From Phytophthora sp. 'mugwort' (Eukaryota > Oomycota > Peronosporomycetes > Peronosporales > Peronosporaceae): DNA of 64,000 bases. The stretch spans positions 124,001 through 188,000 of the forward strand of contig JAUCEF010000009.1 of the NCBI GenBank assembly GCA_033558025.1. The letters run 5' to 3'. How positions within the stretch are numbered: the first letter of the stretch is position 1; every line of letters begins with the position of its first letter. This document shows, in pieces, positions 1 through 10,766 of this stretch. A program made the position numbers and the translations under genes. The notes under the pieces were generated by a model. It was not told the DNA's origin, searched no databases, and was given only the letters and a program-made list of their open reading frames with translations.

Positions 1-2763
1 CTAGAACCACTGCCCGAGGCGCCAGGGCTCCTGAACCTCGAAGAATTGACACCGACAGATTTCCTGGCCAACCTGAAGGCTCGGGAGAATCACGGAGGTG
101 GTACTCCTGAAACAAGCGTACTCCTGATGAACTGAATTCCTCCTCGGTTATGGACGAGGTCATCTTGAAGGCTTTCTACTCCCAGCGTGCTTCACGCTTG
201 GGTTCTGAGATTCTCAAGAACCCGAAGGGTCCGGTGTATCTTTGATGAAGAAGTTTGAGGACGTGGAGTCCAAGGATCCACCGTCCTAACCCCCACCGGA
301 TCGTGGGATCAGGCACAAGATCGATCTTTTGCCAGGCACAAAGTACTGTGTCACTAGACAATGTCCTCTGCCTCGATAGCAGTGCGAGGTCATTGATGCT
401 TTCTTCGCCGCTAAGGCCAAGGCAGGCATGGCGTGGGAATCGCAGTCCCCGCACTCGGCGCTAACCTTCTGCGTTCGGAAGCCGAACGGTTAGCGTCGTC
501 TGGTTAATGCTTTCAACAAGACGAACTGCGCGACGGTGCCGGACCAGGCATCCATCCCGCGGAAGGATGTGTTGTTAAGCAACATAGCCGGTTGCGGGTT
601 GTACAGCGCCCTGGATCTGGTAGGCGGATACTACCAGACCCTGATGCGCGAGAGCAACATCCCGCTCACCGCAGTGACGACTCCGAGCGGTATGCTCTGG
701 GAGTGGCTTACCACAGGGCCTGTCTATTATCCCGGCGATGTTCAATCGCCTGGTTACGCAGTTGTTTAGACCGCGTGCGTACGCACAGTCGTAATTTGAC
801 GCCATCTTCGTCTACAGCCGTGGCGAGGGAGGCACGACGGCTATGGAGGTGCCTTTGGAGCACCCTCGTCGAGTGTTAAAGGTCATGAGAGCGAAAAAGC
901 TTTATGCCAACATCGACAAGTTCGTCTTCGCGGCGCAAGAGATCAAAGTTATCGGTTGCCTCGTCATCAACGTCGGCGTTCGAACCGACCCGGAGAAGGC
1001 CAAGCCCATTTCGGCTTGGCTAACGCCTAGGTACCAGAAGGACCTGACGAAGTGGCTGGGCTGGGCCAACTACCTCTACAAGTACAGCGAGGGGTACGCG
1101 GGTCTGGCTAGACCCTTGTCTGATCATCTGAAGAAAGATACCGACGGGACCTAGGGGCGTGAACGAGTGATCTCATTTCAGTCCAGGCAGCTTAAGGCTG
1201 CCGAACGGAACTACCCCGCCCATGACAAGGAGCTGCTTGGTGTGAAGTACCCCCCTGTCGAGTTCCGGGTGCACATCCCAGGGCCCCCATCATTTGTGGT
1301 CTACACTGATCATGCATCCTTGCGGACGGTGGCGAACTCTCCTAATTTGTCCCAATGGATGGCGAGGTGGCTGTCCTTCTTCAACATGCTGCCGATGCAT
1401 TGTCACCCAGGCCGAACTACAAGCTGGCGCACATAAGTCGCGCCACGACCGATCTATATGATCAGATACTCATGGCGTATCGGGTCGACGAAGCCCTGGC
1501 ACCTCTGATACGGTTCCGCTGGCAAAGAAGCCAGGACCGAGAGGCTCACGCCTCGTCAGAGAGCCCGGATTCATCGATACGAGTCGGTGGCCTGCTTTAC
1601 TGTCCACATGAACCCCCACGGGTAGTCGTACCAAACGACGAGGATCATCAGTTTGATATCATTCAGGAGGCGCACGATCCGCCGTCCAGCGGCCACTTGG
1701 GCCGCGAGGAGACCTTCCAATCGGTCTTTCAGTACTTTTGGTGGATCCATATGTACAAGTGGGTCGTACCGTACATGAAGACATGAGAAAACATGTTAGC
1801 CGGCGAAACCGCCGAGCACGCCACGGCTCCTTTGCAGAGCCTGACCGTTCGAGCGGACTGCTGGAAGTCTGTACTTCATCTTTGGACTTCCAGCCGAGGG
1901 TCACGGAAACACTGGCGTCTTGGTGTTCGTGTGCCGTCTGAACAAGATGGTGCCTGTTGCGCCGGCCAAAGTCACCGTGACCGGGGAACAGGCTGCGAAG
2001 ATGTTCCTGGATGGCGTTTTCCGCCATCATGGTCTGCCAGAGACAACTGTATCGGAGCGACCCGCGGTTTACCGCTTTCGTTCTGGCCAACGCTGTTCCA
2101 ACTACTTGGAACGAGTCTGCACATGTCCACCGCCGATCAAACTCAAACAGATGGGCAGACGGAGCGTGTCAACCGGATGCTTGAAGCCACTCTACGCAGT
2201 ATATGTGCGGAGTCTCCTCGCACGTGGTCAAAACGCCTGCCAGTAGTTGAGTTTGCACCACTCAACAATGCGGTCCGCGCATCAACCGGGTATATCTCGT
2301 TCTATTTGAATGCCTTACGCCATCCACGGGCGCCGCTTACGCTACGCGGCAGCACCCCGTCTTCAGTTCTAAGTGGGGGAGATGCTCGGGAAACGCATTC
2401 CTCCCGTGGCTCGAACGTGAGACCGGTTTCCTAGCGGAAAAAGTGTATTCTGTTATAGACACAAGGCGGAACGTAATCAGCCGTGTCCGTGATGCCATGG
2501 CAGCGGCACAGGACAAACAAAAGGAGTACCCAGACAAACAAGGAAGAGGAAATTCAAACGTGTTTAATGTGGGTGACTTAGTCCTACTAGACACCAGGAA
2601 CCTACCACTCGCAACGGTAAGTTCCGGTGGGGAGCAACATGTTGAAGCACCGCTTCATTGGGCCCTTCGCGGTCCTGGTCAGCATGGTGCGGCGTATACC
2701 ATAGATCTGCCTAGGTCGATGACGACACACCCGACGTACTACGCGAGCCACCTGAAGCGGTAA
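1..2763 (+). pseudogene. gypsy copy A pol remnant (RT, RNase H, integrase)
   Basis: Read across several frames, this is a gypsy polyprotein. The segment around 300-720 is the RT fingers/palm with IPRKDVL and YSALDLVGGYY. The catalytic YFDD motif near 806-820 reads stop-F-D-A, so the RT is dead. RT continues at 843-1154 (KLYANIDKFVF, KWLGWANYLYKYSE). RNase H follows at 1167-1430 (VYTDHASLRT) and lacks roughly 25 residues before the ADALS motif. A 1-base deletion at about 1391, absent from copy B, breaks the frame there. Integrase occupies about 1600-2430 (HLGREETFQSVFQYFWW, FRHHGLPET, TDGQTERVNRML) with its core frameshifted. The GPY/F-type tail at 2443-2763 ends in HPTYYASHLKR. Confidence 0.85.
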
Positions 2764-2784
2764 CACGATCCGCTGGGCTCGGCA

Positions 2785-2823
2785 GCCCCCCCCTCCCCCC
2801 TCCCCCCTCCCCCCTCCCCCCCC
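2785..2823. repeat. C-rich simple tract
   Basis: Runs of C separated by single T lie just after the integrase tail. Copy B has the complementary G tract near 21530-21557, and copy A is about 13 bases longer. The tract accounts for most of the length difference between the inverted copies. Confidence 0.9.
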
Positions 2824-3289
2824 TCTCTTTTAATGCGAGGCTGCGATTCTTCCCTCTGAGAGTGCCCAGGACCAGAAGCCCAGGTCCCTTGCGAGACCGT
2901 GGAGGGGCTCCATACGAAGGAAATCCGGCTGTATACGCCGAGGATGAGCCATACTCTTACAGCTGGAGTACGCAGGGGTCGCTCCCGCCTGACGCACAGG
3001 CCACATGAGGTCCCGAAGTATGTACATATTCCGCTGAATTCGGTCCATGATGACACCCAAAGGGCACGTCATTCGTCCGATTGTCAACCCGACCCCCAAG
3101 GGTCGACCAGTCGTCGGCCAGACGATTCACGTCGTCACGAATCGCCCAAAGGTTCCAGCGCTCCCGGCCAGGGCGCGGGCGGCACCCCGCCCTCACCACG
3201 TCCAAACGATATCTCAAGCGAAAGGACTCGTCGACAAACAGCAGAATCCACAACGGCTCGAGGTGGAGACGAAGTGGGCACACTAGGTT

Positions 3290-3555
3290 TTGATTGGGAC
3301 CATAGGGGCGTTGCCTCATACACGAACGCAAACGAGGGCTCCGCCACCCCTCCTTCACCGTAATGGGGACCCACTACCACATGGAACGTGTGCTCCAGGA
3401 GCGGCGCTTTCACGGGAAGCGCCGGCTCCGCGCGAAGTGGAGGGGTACTCGGAGGCTGAGTGTTCCTGGGAGCCGATTGAACGGCTTCAGGCTGTTTGCA
3501 CGAAAGCTGTCGCGATCTGGGAACAGAATCGGCGGCGGCATCGTACGTAGTTCAG
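3290..3555 (+). pseudogene. chromodomain at the end of gypsy A pol
   Basis: A chromodomain is split over two frames. The first half (HMERVLQERRFHGKRRL) begins at about 3378. After a frameshift near 3440 the second half reads EGYSEAECSWEPIERLQAV, the usual W-x-GY...ENTWEP-like core followed by a helix. C-terminal chromodomains mark chromovirus-type gypsy elements and are known to guide integration to particular chromatin. The region between the integrase tail (2763) and this domain is low-complexity and eroded. Copy B has the same domain on the opposite strand at about 20800-21066. Confidence 0.65.
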
Positions 3556-4926
3556 GCTTTCTTGCGCGATTGGGGTGTGGTCGTAGAGCCAAGACCATAT
3601 CCGCCCTCATCACGAGCGCTATAAGCAGGATGATTTGGCAGTTCTTTAGAGAGCTGCCATTTGCCTACCGGATGGGCAAACCCAGTGCGGATATTGCAGA
3701 GGTGGAGGACGTCGTCCGACGTGAGATCCTGCCGAAAACGTCGAGTTGTCCTTGTAAGCAGCGCGTAGCAGGCCACTTCCAGAACACGGAACCAGTTCAC
3801 TGGAAGGTATCACAGTGAGGGCATTACCGAAGGATAACCCACACGGGTTGAAGTCCCGACAGGATCTCTGGCTTCTTTCGCCGGATCGTGAACCTCTTAG
3901 CGGGATGTGGTGCGGTGCCAGGAGCACGCACCTGGCACCACACAAGTCCTGCTGGTTCAGGGGCTTCTTGGCAACCAGGTGGCGCTCATACTCATCCTTG
4001 GAAGAGAATGCGCCGAGGAGCACCTGAGGTGGCGGGAGCTGATCCAAGTAAGCACCAGCTCCGTGGACTCCGCTGGAGGGATGTACTCGGGAGCATAAGG
4101 CGCCCCCCATAGCGAAGAGACGAATACCACTTCGGAGGCGACTGGGTGGCTGGGACGCTCACTCACTTCCGACGTGCTGCCTGGTATTTCAAAGGCTTCC
4201 TATCGAGATCGGTCGAGATCTCTCGGTCACTTGCCCCTCCTCCTCGGCGTTGGAGGATGAGCTAAGGAGGCCCTTCTCAGACTTACAACTGATGGTCCCC
4301 AACTGTTCACGGAGTGCAGACCGGAAAGCAACCGGTCTCTTCCGGATGGCTTAAAAGGCTGCTGTTGTGTTCGCAGCCTTGACGCTGGAAGAGGCCTCAG
4401 CGACCGTCAATTTCTTGACAAGAGAACAAGGTTTCTCTTCGTCCTCCTTGGATGAACCTGCAGAACTACCCTGACGTTCGGGTGTCTTGGAGCATGTCGC
4501 CATCGTCGCCATGCTGGCTGGCCAGCGGTGTACAGACCACCCAAGCGAGTCGGACTGGCTGGGGTCATTATCGGACTCCTTGACAAGCTGATCCCGAAGA
4601 GAATAGCATCCCAAGACATGATGGGGCTGGCCGAGTCATTTTCGTAATCGTCGAGGAGCTCGGTGTCCTCAAAGGCGACGCGGCCGCCTTGGATGCCACC
4701 TTGGATGCCACCTTGGATGCCACCTTGGATGCCACCTTGGATGCCACCTTGGATGCCACCTTGGATGCCACCTTGGATGCCACCTTGGATGCCACCTTGG
4801 ATGCCACCTTGGTGGTTCGCTTCGATGATGAGTCTTTGCCAGACGGCCTAGGGCTATTAGCTGCAATTTGGGATCAACAGGCTTAGCAGGCGCTTGCGCA
4901 CCGCTGCTAGACCGACTCTTGGTCAT
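3552..4926 (-). pseudogene. antisense reading region between integrase and 3' LTR (copy A)
   Basis: Protein-like segments run antisense to pol. From about 4926 downward they begin MTKSRSSSGAQAPAKPV and pass through the (ASKV)n repeat. They continue with a DNDPSQSDSLGW segment (4351-4614), an acidic stretch, a WGAPYAPEYIPPAES segment (about 4090), a DEYERHLVAKKPLNQQ segment and a FAHPVGKWQLSKELPNHPAY segment ending at 3552. Copy B has homologous segments in the same order on its + strand, including beyond the point where nucleotide identity falls. I do not recognise the family. Accessory antisense ORFs at this position are known in some plant Tat/Ogre-type gypsy elements; any equivalence is inference. 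Frameshifts prevent translation of a whole protein. Confidence 0.5.
4691..4810. repeat. 12-bp minisatellite, 10 units
   Basis: Ten perfect tandem copies of GGATGCCACCTT. The unit is a multiple of three and lacks stops in several frames, so it opens long artificial frames on both strands: (MPPW)n and (LDAT)n on +, (ASKV)n and (WHPR)n on -. Only the antisense ASKV frame has a counterpart in copy B (MASKV at 19675), where the array is reduced to one or two units. Confidence 0.95.
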
Positions 4927-5102
4927 GCTGAAGGCCGACGTGGAGGCAGAGAAGACGAGAGTCCGTGTATGTGCTCGAGGCTCAAACGAATAAAATGGGC
5001 CAGCTGCTGAAACCAACCGCAGCGAGGTCGATGCCTTTCGACTTGTATAGTAAAAGCCGGAGACTTCCTTTCATTCGTTCTGGCTGGTCGGTAAACCGAA
5101 GC

Positions 5103-5464
5103 TAAGTAGGGGAGATGTAGCCAAGTCAGTCTTCAGAGTGGTGTACCCAAGTAACACTAGTGATGTAGCCAACAACACTAAGACGTCATTGCAATGACGT
5201 CGCGGATGGGTACCACAGATATGGTGTAATAATCTCATGGCCATCCGATAGGATAACATCTAGGATACTATTATAATATTAATATTTATAGTTATAGGAA
5301 CTGACTTATAGTTAATATTTAAGAGCGTTATCGAGATCACCTACAAGCATATTCAGTCTTAAATCTACCTAATTTGGTAGAGTCCCTTCAGGCCATGGCC
5401 TTGTGAACTGCCGTTCACAGAGCGTTGTCAAGTTTCAGCATGTTATCGTGCGTTACCCGTTACA
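5103..5464 (+). repeat. 3' LTR of gypsy copy A
   Basis: About 362 bp. It aligns in inverse orientation with the LTR of copy B (27906-28253). Shared blocks include GTGAACTGCCGTTCAC, CACTAGTGATGTAG, GGTACC-ATCCG and GCATATTCAGTCTTAAATC. The 3' end reads ...CCCGTTACA, parallel to ...ATCACA in copy B. The exact 5' boundary is estimated from the alignment. Divergence between the two LTRs is clearly higher than between the internal regions at 1-3681. Confidence 0.72.
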
Positions 5465-5493
5465 AATAACAAGGAAGTAAAAACGGTACAAAA

Positions 5494-6490
5494 ATGGTTT
5501 TCTTAGACGAAACTATCGCATGCGACAGTATGATAGCAGCTTCAGAGGTGTCTTCCATGTCTGATGTGGGTGTTCTGAAGCAATCGTGGCTTTTGTCGAA
5601 GCCAAATGACCTATATACTACAGGGGCAACCCCAACAGAAAAGGTAACGCTTGCGCTGTACTATCTCCGATCGCGCGGTTGTGAAGAATGTGTGCCAAAC
5701 GTTTGTGTTAACAAGTCTACAGGCTCCCGAGCGCTAATTCGAATCACACATATTTTACACTGTGAGCGAGAGCGCTTTGTATTTTATCCCAGGGGGGCAT
5801 GTGCGGGGTCTGAGATAGCATCGAGGTTTGAAGACGTGTGTTGGGTACAGAACATTTCTGGCGCCATTAACGGAACGAGAATTAAAATGTCTCGTGCGAC
5901 AGCATTCAGGGGGTGGTACTGCGAGAAAGGTTTTCCGCTTACAGTGTCATGGCGACCATCAATGTCCATCAACGATTTATAGGCGTTTTCAGTACTTCCA
6001 GGAAAGCTGTAATGACCAGTCAGTGTGAAATCGCAGTATAATGAGAACGTATGTGAACCAACGGCTACCGTCTGGCATGCACTTCATTGCGGATCCTAGG
6101 TACGCTTTATGGTCGCATATGCTAACGCCCTTTGCGCACGAACAGCATTGAACTCCGATACTCAAAATGCCAATAAGGCGCACACAAGAACTGTGAGATG
6201 GCATTTGGTGTGTTAAGAGGCCGTTTCCAGATTTTACGATGGGAAATCGATATGAAAAGCGACGTAGAAGACGGGAAAATCAAATTGCATCGTGTTGTAT
6301 AACTTCGCACTTACACGCAACCAAAACACACTAGCTGAGCACGCTACCCTGATTGGAGGCGAAAATGAGAACAATATACTATACGAATTGGTTCTGCACG
6401 ACGATATAGCCGGAGACCGGGAAGTATTTCAAATCGCGGAGGACTCGGATGGAGAACCCCTGGCGGGACAGGAAAAGAAAAAAAAAACGT
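5494..6490 (+). pseudogene. PIF/Harbinger (DDE_Tnp_4) transposase remnant
   Basis: An open stretch from the ATG at 5494 runs to 5982. Its C-terminal part reads SGAINGTRIKM and RGWYCEKGFPLTV, matching the first catalytic block of HARBI1-type transposases (GxIDGTxI...YYxRKGF) with D changed to N. Frameshifts and stops follow. Later pieces fit the family: LTPFAHEQH (about 6122), MAFGVLRGRFQILRWEIDM (about 6200-6260) and KLHRVV...NFALTRNQN (about 6280-6320). The transposase would have cut and pasted a Harbinger element. With the catalytic D altered and the frame broken, it is inactive. No clear terminal repeats were found. Confidence 0.72.
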
Positions 6491-6930
6491 AGCGACATGG
6501 TAAGAAGTTAGTGGAGTGATCATTTAATACGAATTCTCCACATACTTTGCCGTAAGCGTGAACTTAATAGTTCCGTACAACGCGTTCGTCACGGCATGCT
6601 ACAATCTTGTCAGCCACTGCCTCGAATTTCCCGTCGATCCCACACTTTAACCACGTGCTGGCGTACCGATGCAAGCCCCACCTGGACAGACGCTACCTCC
6701 CTCCTGTCCTGGATTGGTGTCTTTCCCACAATATGACCCACCAGTGTCGACATCGCGGACGCCGACGTTGATAGATCGTATTTATTTTAGCTCTTCGTTG
6801 GGCCCTCCTTGCCGGGAATAAAACGAAAACCGCTTGACAGTGCTGTGGGTAACAACCCGATCTGCTCCTCCCGTCGTTACGCTGTGTGGATCCGATATCA
6901 CTATCCTGGAACTCTGTCTTCTGGGACGCG
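6491..6930. other. no gene recognised
   Basis: Intergenic sequence after the Harbinger relic. Short open frames on both strands do not resemble known families and have no supporting context. Confidence 0.5.
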
Positions 6931-6934
6931 CTGG

Positions 6935-7442
6935 TCATGGGCTTTGCAACCTTACCATCGCTAATCCCTTCATTAATAATGTAATACAAGAGTAAATATC
7001 AAGGCACACTTTAAACACATCTGCAAAACACTTACCGAGCACGAGGGGCCTGCAAGCAACTTTAAATACCAAGATCAAAGCAGCGCAGCTAAAGCGAAGT
7101 TCCCACACGGCGATCACGCTGTTCATAAGGAGTTGATTGCCGGGGGTTCCTTTTGAGACGTGTCGACACATAGGCACCAACGCAAACCTACCGCATGTTC
7201 TGAAATCAGCCGTGTTCAAGACTTGGAATATGAGGGAACCAGACGATAGCACGATATAGCGCTTGGTGGGCAATGTAGTCCTGTCGACGAAGAAAGAATG
7301 CCGCTAGCGCTGCTGTGGGGAGTACACTAATGTCGACAAGAACCCGGTATCGCTCGTCAGTGATGTAGAGCGCCAAGAAGTGCGTAGGCTGCCAGTGGTT
7401 CGATCTATTTCGAAAATGATATCGGTTTTGCGCGCCATTCAA
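6935..7442 (-). pseudogene. polytopic-membrane-protein-like fragment, frame-disrupted
   Basis: Two overlapping minus-strand frames together look coding. The upstream frame (7442-7206) ends LYRAIVWFPHIPSLEHG. The downstream frame contains GNQLLMNSVIAVWELRF, SCAALILVFKVACRPLVLG and FADVFKVCLDIYSCITLL, giving two or three hydrophobic stretches typical of transmembrane helices. The join needs a frameshift near 7200. I do not recognise a named family. It may be a relic of a large oomycete membrane-protein family, but this rests only on residue composition and continuity. No start or stop can be assigned. Confidence 0.35.
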
Positions 7443-7798
7443 GTTATTCGAGAACTGTTTCGTTTGAGCACCGTATTCCGACCATCGTTGATCCGCGGTT
7501 ATTTCTAAATGAAACAGGGCCTTAGGGGGAGTCGGATGAAGCGCAAACCCGGTATATTTCGAGAATAATTTCTACTGATATCCTGGACTATTTCTTGCTT
7601 ATATCGACTCCACATCTCAGCCACCTAGGCGGTGGCAGACTTTAGAAATAAGCAGCATTTCACGCAAGGGAAACAGTTTCGAGTCCCCCTAGCTTACTTA
7701 TCTGACGAATACCTGCTTATTGCTTGTGGGTTTCCTTTTTGTATTCAATGGTGGGCCAGTTCCCACTTCAAGTTGTATTCCCGGTATACCGGTGATAC

Positions 7799-7890
7799 CA
7801 GTGTCTTTGCGCCCCTCTCCCCGATGGACGTGTAGCGTTCTCCTCAGTGTCTTTGCGCCCCTCTCCCCGATGGACGTGTAGCGTTCTCCC
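7799..7890. repeat. 46-bp tandem duplication
   Basis: Two essentially identical copies (7799-7844 and 7845-7890) beginning CAGTGTCTTTGCGCCCC. There is no gene here. Confidence 0.93.
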
Positions 7891-8029
7891 CTCACTTTGA
7901 ATGCAGAAGAATGCTACGCAGGTAGAAAGACCCGTATCTCCTTATCCCTTTTCGGACTGAGATGATGGTCATTGCAAAAGTTCCCACTAACTATAACTTT
8001 GTTTGACCCCCCTGACTTGTGGAAAGCTT

Positions 8030-8466
8030 TTTTTCTGTTTATTTACAGTGCGCGACGAAAATTAAGAACACGCTTTGCGCGGCGATATCTCCGCTTCTAC
8101 TGGGCGGTTTGGCTTGCTGTCTAGATAAAAGCTCCTCGTTAGCCCTAAAACACAGCGTGGTTTATGCTAAGAAGCGGTAATTCGGCGGTAGAATATACAA
8201 ATGACCAATAGAGGCACTGTGCCAAAATATTAAAAACAGAGGTGACCATACAAAATCGTATATATGAGGAATGTTGATCGTGCACGTGTGCGGATGCGGC
8301 CAACGGAAAACGGGGCCAGTTTCGGAAGATGGGGCTCGGCCCCAGCATCAACTATCACGAGCGCGGCCGAATGGAAGCGGAGATATCGCCGTGCAAGCTT
8401 TTTTATCGCGTGCGGTTGGAGATTCGCTCCCCATTTCGCTCGTTTAAGCAAACAAAAAAACAAGCA
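8030..8466. mobile_element. short inverted-repeat element (MITE-like)
   Basis: GGCGATATCTCCGCTTC at 8081-8097 is exactly repeated in inverse at 8374-8390. Flanking T-rich ends (around 8030-8050 and 8440-8466) also resemble each other in inverse. The interior has no recognised coding. Size and structure suggest a non-autonomous DNA transposon about 430 bp long. Target-site duplications were not clear. Confidence 0.5.
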
Positions 8467-8469
8467 GTA

Positions 8470-9236
8470 GGCAAGTCAAGAGGGGGGTAGATACCTAACA
8501 ACATAAATCCGGGTAGAATCGCAACGAGAAGCTGGGTGCCATATGTAAAAGCAGTGTGTTGTAAAAGACCATTGACCCCTTGACCGTTCGAAATAGGTCG
8601 GTAGTTGCTCGCTACAGGCAGTCGAAGTGGTGACTTCTAAGAATTATCGGTTTAACAGCACTGTGGTGGTAATTTTCAGGAAGGAGGGAACTAAACGCTT
8701 TGTGGTGGAGGTCAGAAAAGCCTGCAATATATCATAATCATATGTTACGATTTACAACGAGTTTGGAGGTAGTCACGGCTGCAGCAAGCGGACTGTGTAT
8801 CTTCGGCCTCCCATCTTCATCTTCGTTTCTATCTGGCGCACACACGCCACGGGTATCTTGTCCTTCATTGCACCTCAATTTGCCCTGACGAAGAAGGCCT
8901 TGCCGCTTACAGGTCATCACCGTTTTGTTGTGCATGGTGTCTTCACCGGGCGACGGCTCTTCTTGTCCGTGGACAGGGTTTTCACAATTCGTTGCTATAC
9001 TCCTACCTAAATGAGGCATGCGTAAGCTGACGCAACAACTTACACCAACATGACGCCATGTTTTCGCTGAACGCTTGACAACCACTGATCGATTTCAGAC
9101 GTGTAAGTCATCCCTACTCCTCATTACCAATGGCTTTCTTAGCATTATACATTTTCCGCTTCAAAACCCTTTCCGGATTTACGATTGCTTTCATACCTAC
9201 TAAAAGGGCATCTTCCCCTCTTAATCCTTTCGCGGT
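8470..9236. other. no gene recognised
   Basis: Non-coding or unrecognised sequence. Minus-strand open frames around 8738-9085 show no family resemblance. Confidence 0.5.
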
Positions 9237-9322
9237 AGAAGGGCACATTTTTCGCCCTTTTAGGGTGTTCGCAAACACGATGCGAAAGCATGCTCTACAA
9301 GGGCGCATTTTGTGTCATTTAG
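9237..9322. repeat. paired AAGGGC...GCCCTT hairpin repeats, left set
   Basis: Two hairpin-like motifs at about 9237-9267 (AGGGCACATTTTTCGCCCTT, then TTAGGGTG) and 9298-9322. They are related to a similar pair at 14354-14490. The two sets bracket the DOT1-like fragment and piggyBac copy 1. Confidence 0.55.
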
Positions 9323-9606
9323 CTCTGAAGCCTATCGGTGCTATCGGCTTTTGTTTCTGCTAATCGGATCCGAGGGTACAGGCCTGTGCGGAGAACCGGA
9401 TTGAAAAGTATTGTTCCACGTCGCCGGAATCGCGCCATAAACCGGGGACTCATCATCTTTTGTTATCTTACCAAACCGTTCAGCCACTCAGCGCCAGTCA
9501 TGCTGACAATACAAAAACATATAAATATACACCAGTGTAGCGGCCGTATGGTCATAGTTACTTTCGCGCACCCACCATTCGTACCAGCTTCCTCGATTCG
9601 GAAGAC

Positions 9607-10113
9607 AAACAGACGGATCTGACTGCTGGCGCACTGGTGGTTCGGTCCACAGCACTGCTCAAGGCGCCGGATGCCATCAGCGCACTGGCGGTGGTATTCA
9701 GCGGCATTACGGCGCGTGGCATACGCCAGGGAGTCAGGTCGAACCCAAAACAACGCGGGTGAGCTGCTGCCACCGGGCGTCGCCGCAATGCTTGCTGAGA
9801 TGGGGCCACAGGGTGACGGTGATGTGTTCCTGGACGTCGGTGCCGGGTTAGGCAATGTATTGACCCAGGTAATACTAACTACGAAGGTGAGCAGGTGCAT
9901 TGGCGTTGAGGAGCGCGATGATCTATGCTAGCTCGCCGTACGACATATGCGTCTCCTCGCTGCCGCCTACCCGCTACTGCGTAAGGTGATCACGGCAGCT
10001 GCAGATGTGCGCGACGTGTTGCTGTCTAGTCAAGCGCCCGCGACAGAAGCCACAATTGGCTTCGCCGATTACTTTCTCTTTGAAGAGGCTGCGAAGATCG
10101 TTTTAGCTCGAGA
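9607..10113 (+). pseudogene. DOT1-like SAM-dependent methyltransferase fragment
   Basis: The core reads GELLPPGVAAMLAEM, then DVFLDVGAGLGNVLTQVIL and SRCIGVEERDDLC. This matches the motif I of DOT1-type histone H3K79 methyltransferases (DxFxDxGxGxGN...GxE). After one in-frame TAG at 9929 the same frame continues and ends IGFADYFLFEEAAKIVLARE, comparable to the NNFxF substrate/SAM loop of the family. Upstream (9613-9755) a different frame gives RSTALLKAPDAISALAVVF and needs a frameshift near 9755. A consensus donor GTAAGT at 10114 suggests an intron followed the preserved exon. DOT1 enzymes are nuclear chromatin modifiers. This copy is broken and lies next to piggyBac relics. Confidence 0.65.
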
Positions 10114-10766
10114 GTAAGTGCAATGCCGAAAGCACGTATCGTTGCATCGACTGCTCGGTTTTGTCCGAGGAATAGGATGCGGTGCGCACAACCATTTTGC
10201 GCTCATTGGTGGCTGGCGGAGAACTGCATGTAGAATATATTTGGAAGGCAGGTTTAACGTCTCTATACCTTTACGTGAGATCTTGAAATTCTCAATGGTC
10301 TTGCCCTACTTGTACATTCTCAGCCGCCACGTCCGCCAGCAGCAGCTCCTGTGTCACGACCAAGTACGCGTCCAGCCGCAGCTCCGCCATTACGTCCTCT
10401 CGAACAGCAACTCGGCCACCAAGTCCAGGTTCAGCCGCAGCTTGGCTTTACGTCCGCGTCCAGCAGTAGCTCCGCCTCTACAGCTCGGCCACAGTCCAAG
10501 CCATTTTCCGGCAGCAGTAAACCATATACAGGCCAGCAGCTATAGAACAATTTGACGTACAACAATGGGCGTTGGGGTGTCTTGCGCAGGCTCAGGTACA
10601 TCCAATTTGCCAGCGTCGGGGCCTGTAGCAGCGATCTTTAGCTGAGCAAGCAATGATACCCGGCGACATTCCCTTTCACTGTGAATAGTTTCTGTCGCAA
10701 GTAGAAGTTGTGAAATTTATCCCAGCAAGTCCACGACTGGTGTGGGCACATCCAGGTCGCTAGGCG
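10114..10766. other. no gene recognised; GC-rich patch
   Basis: Contains a Pro/Ala/Ser-rich low-complexity stretch (10330-10540) with repeated CAGC/CCGC words, and nothing recognisable as a gene. It lies between the DOT1-like fragment and the 3' end of piggyBac copy 1. Confidence 0.45.

Larger units (their letters stand above)
1..5464 (+). mobile_element. Ty3/gypsy retrotransposon copy A, 3' part, degenerate
   Basis: The element enters from beyond the left edge. It carries RT, RNase H, integrase and chromodomain remains on the + strand, an antisense reading region, and a 3' LTR ending at about 5464. Positions 1-3681 are the reverse complement of 24343-20675 with only scattered differences (a 1-base indel near 1391, a different C-run length near 2785-2823, and a few substitutions). 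From 3682 on, the match to copy B drops to about 70-75%. Many stops and frameshifts show it is dead. The orientation follows from pol and from the LTR, whose sequence is inverted relative to the LTR of copy B at 27906-28253. Confidence 0.88.

Noticed and set aside
4663..5016. Long repetitive proteins on both strands at the minisatellite
   Set aside because: They are opened by the 12-bp repeat. Only the ASKV frame has support from copy B.
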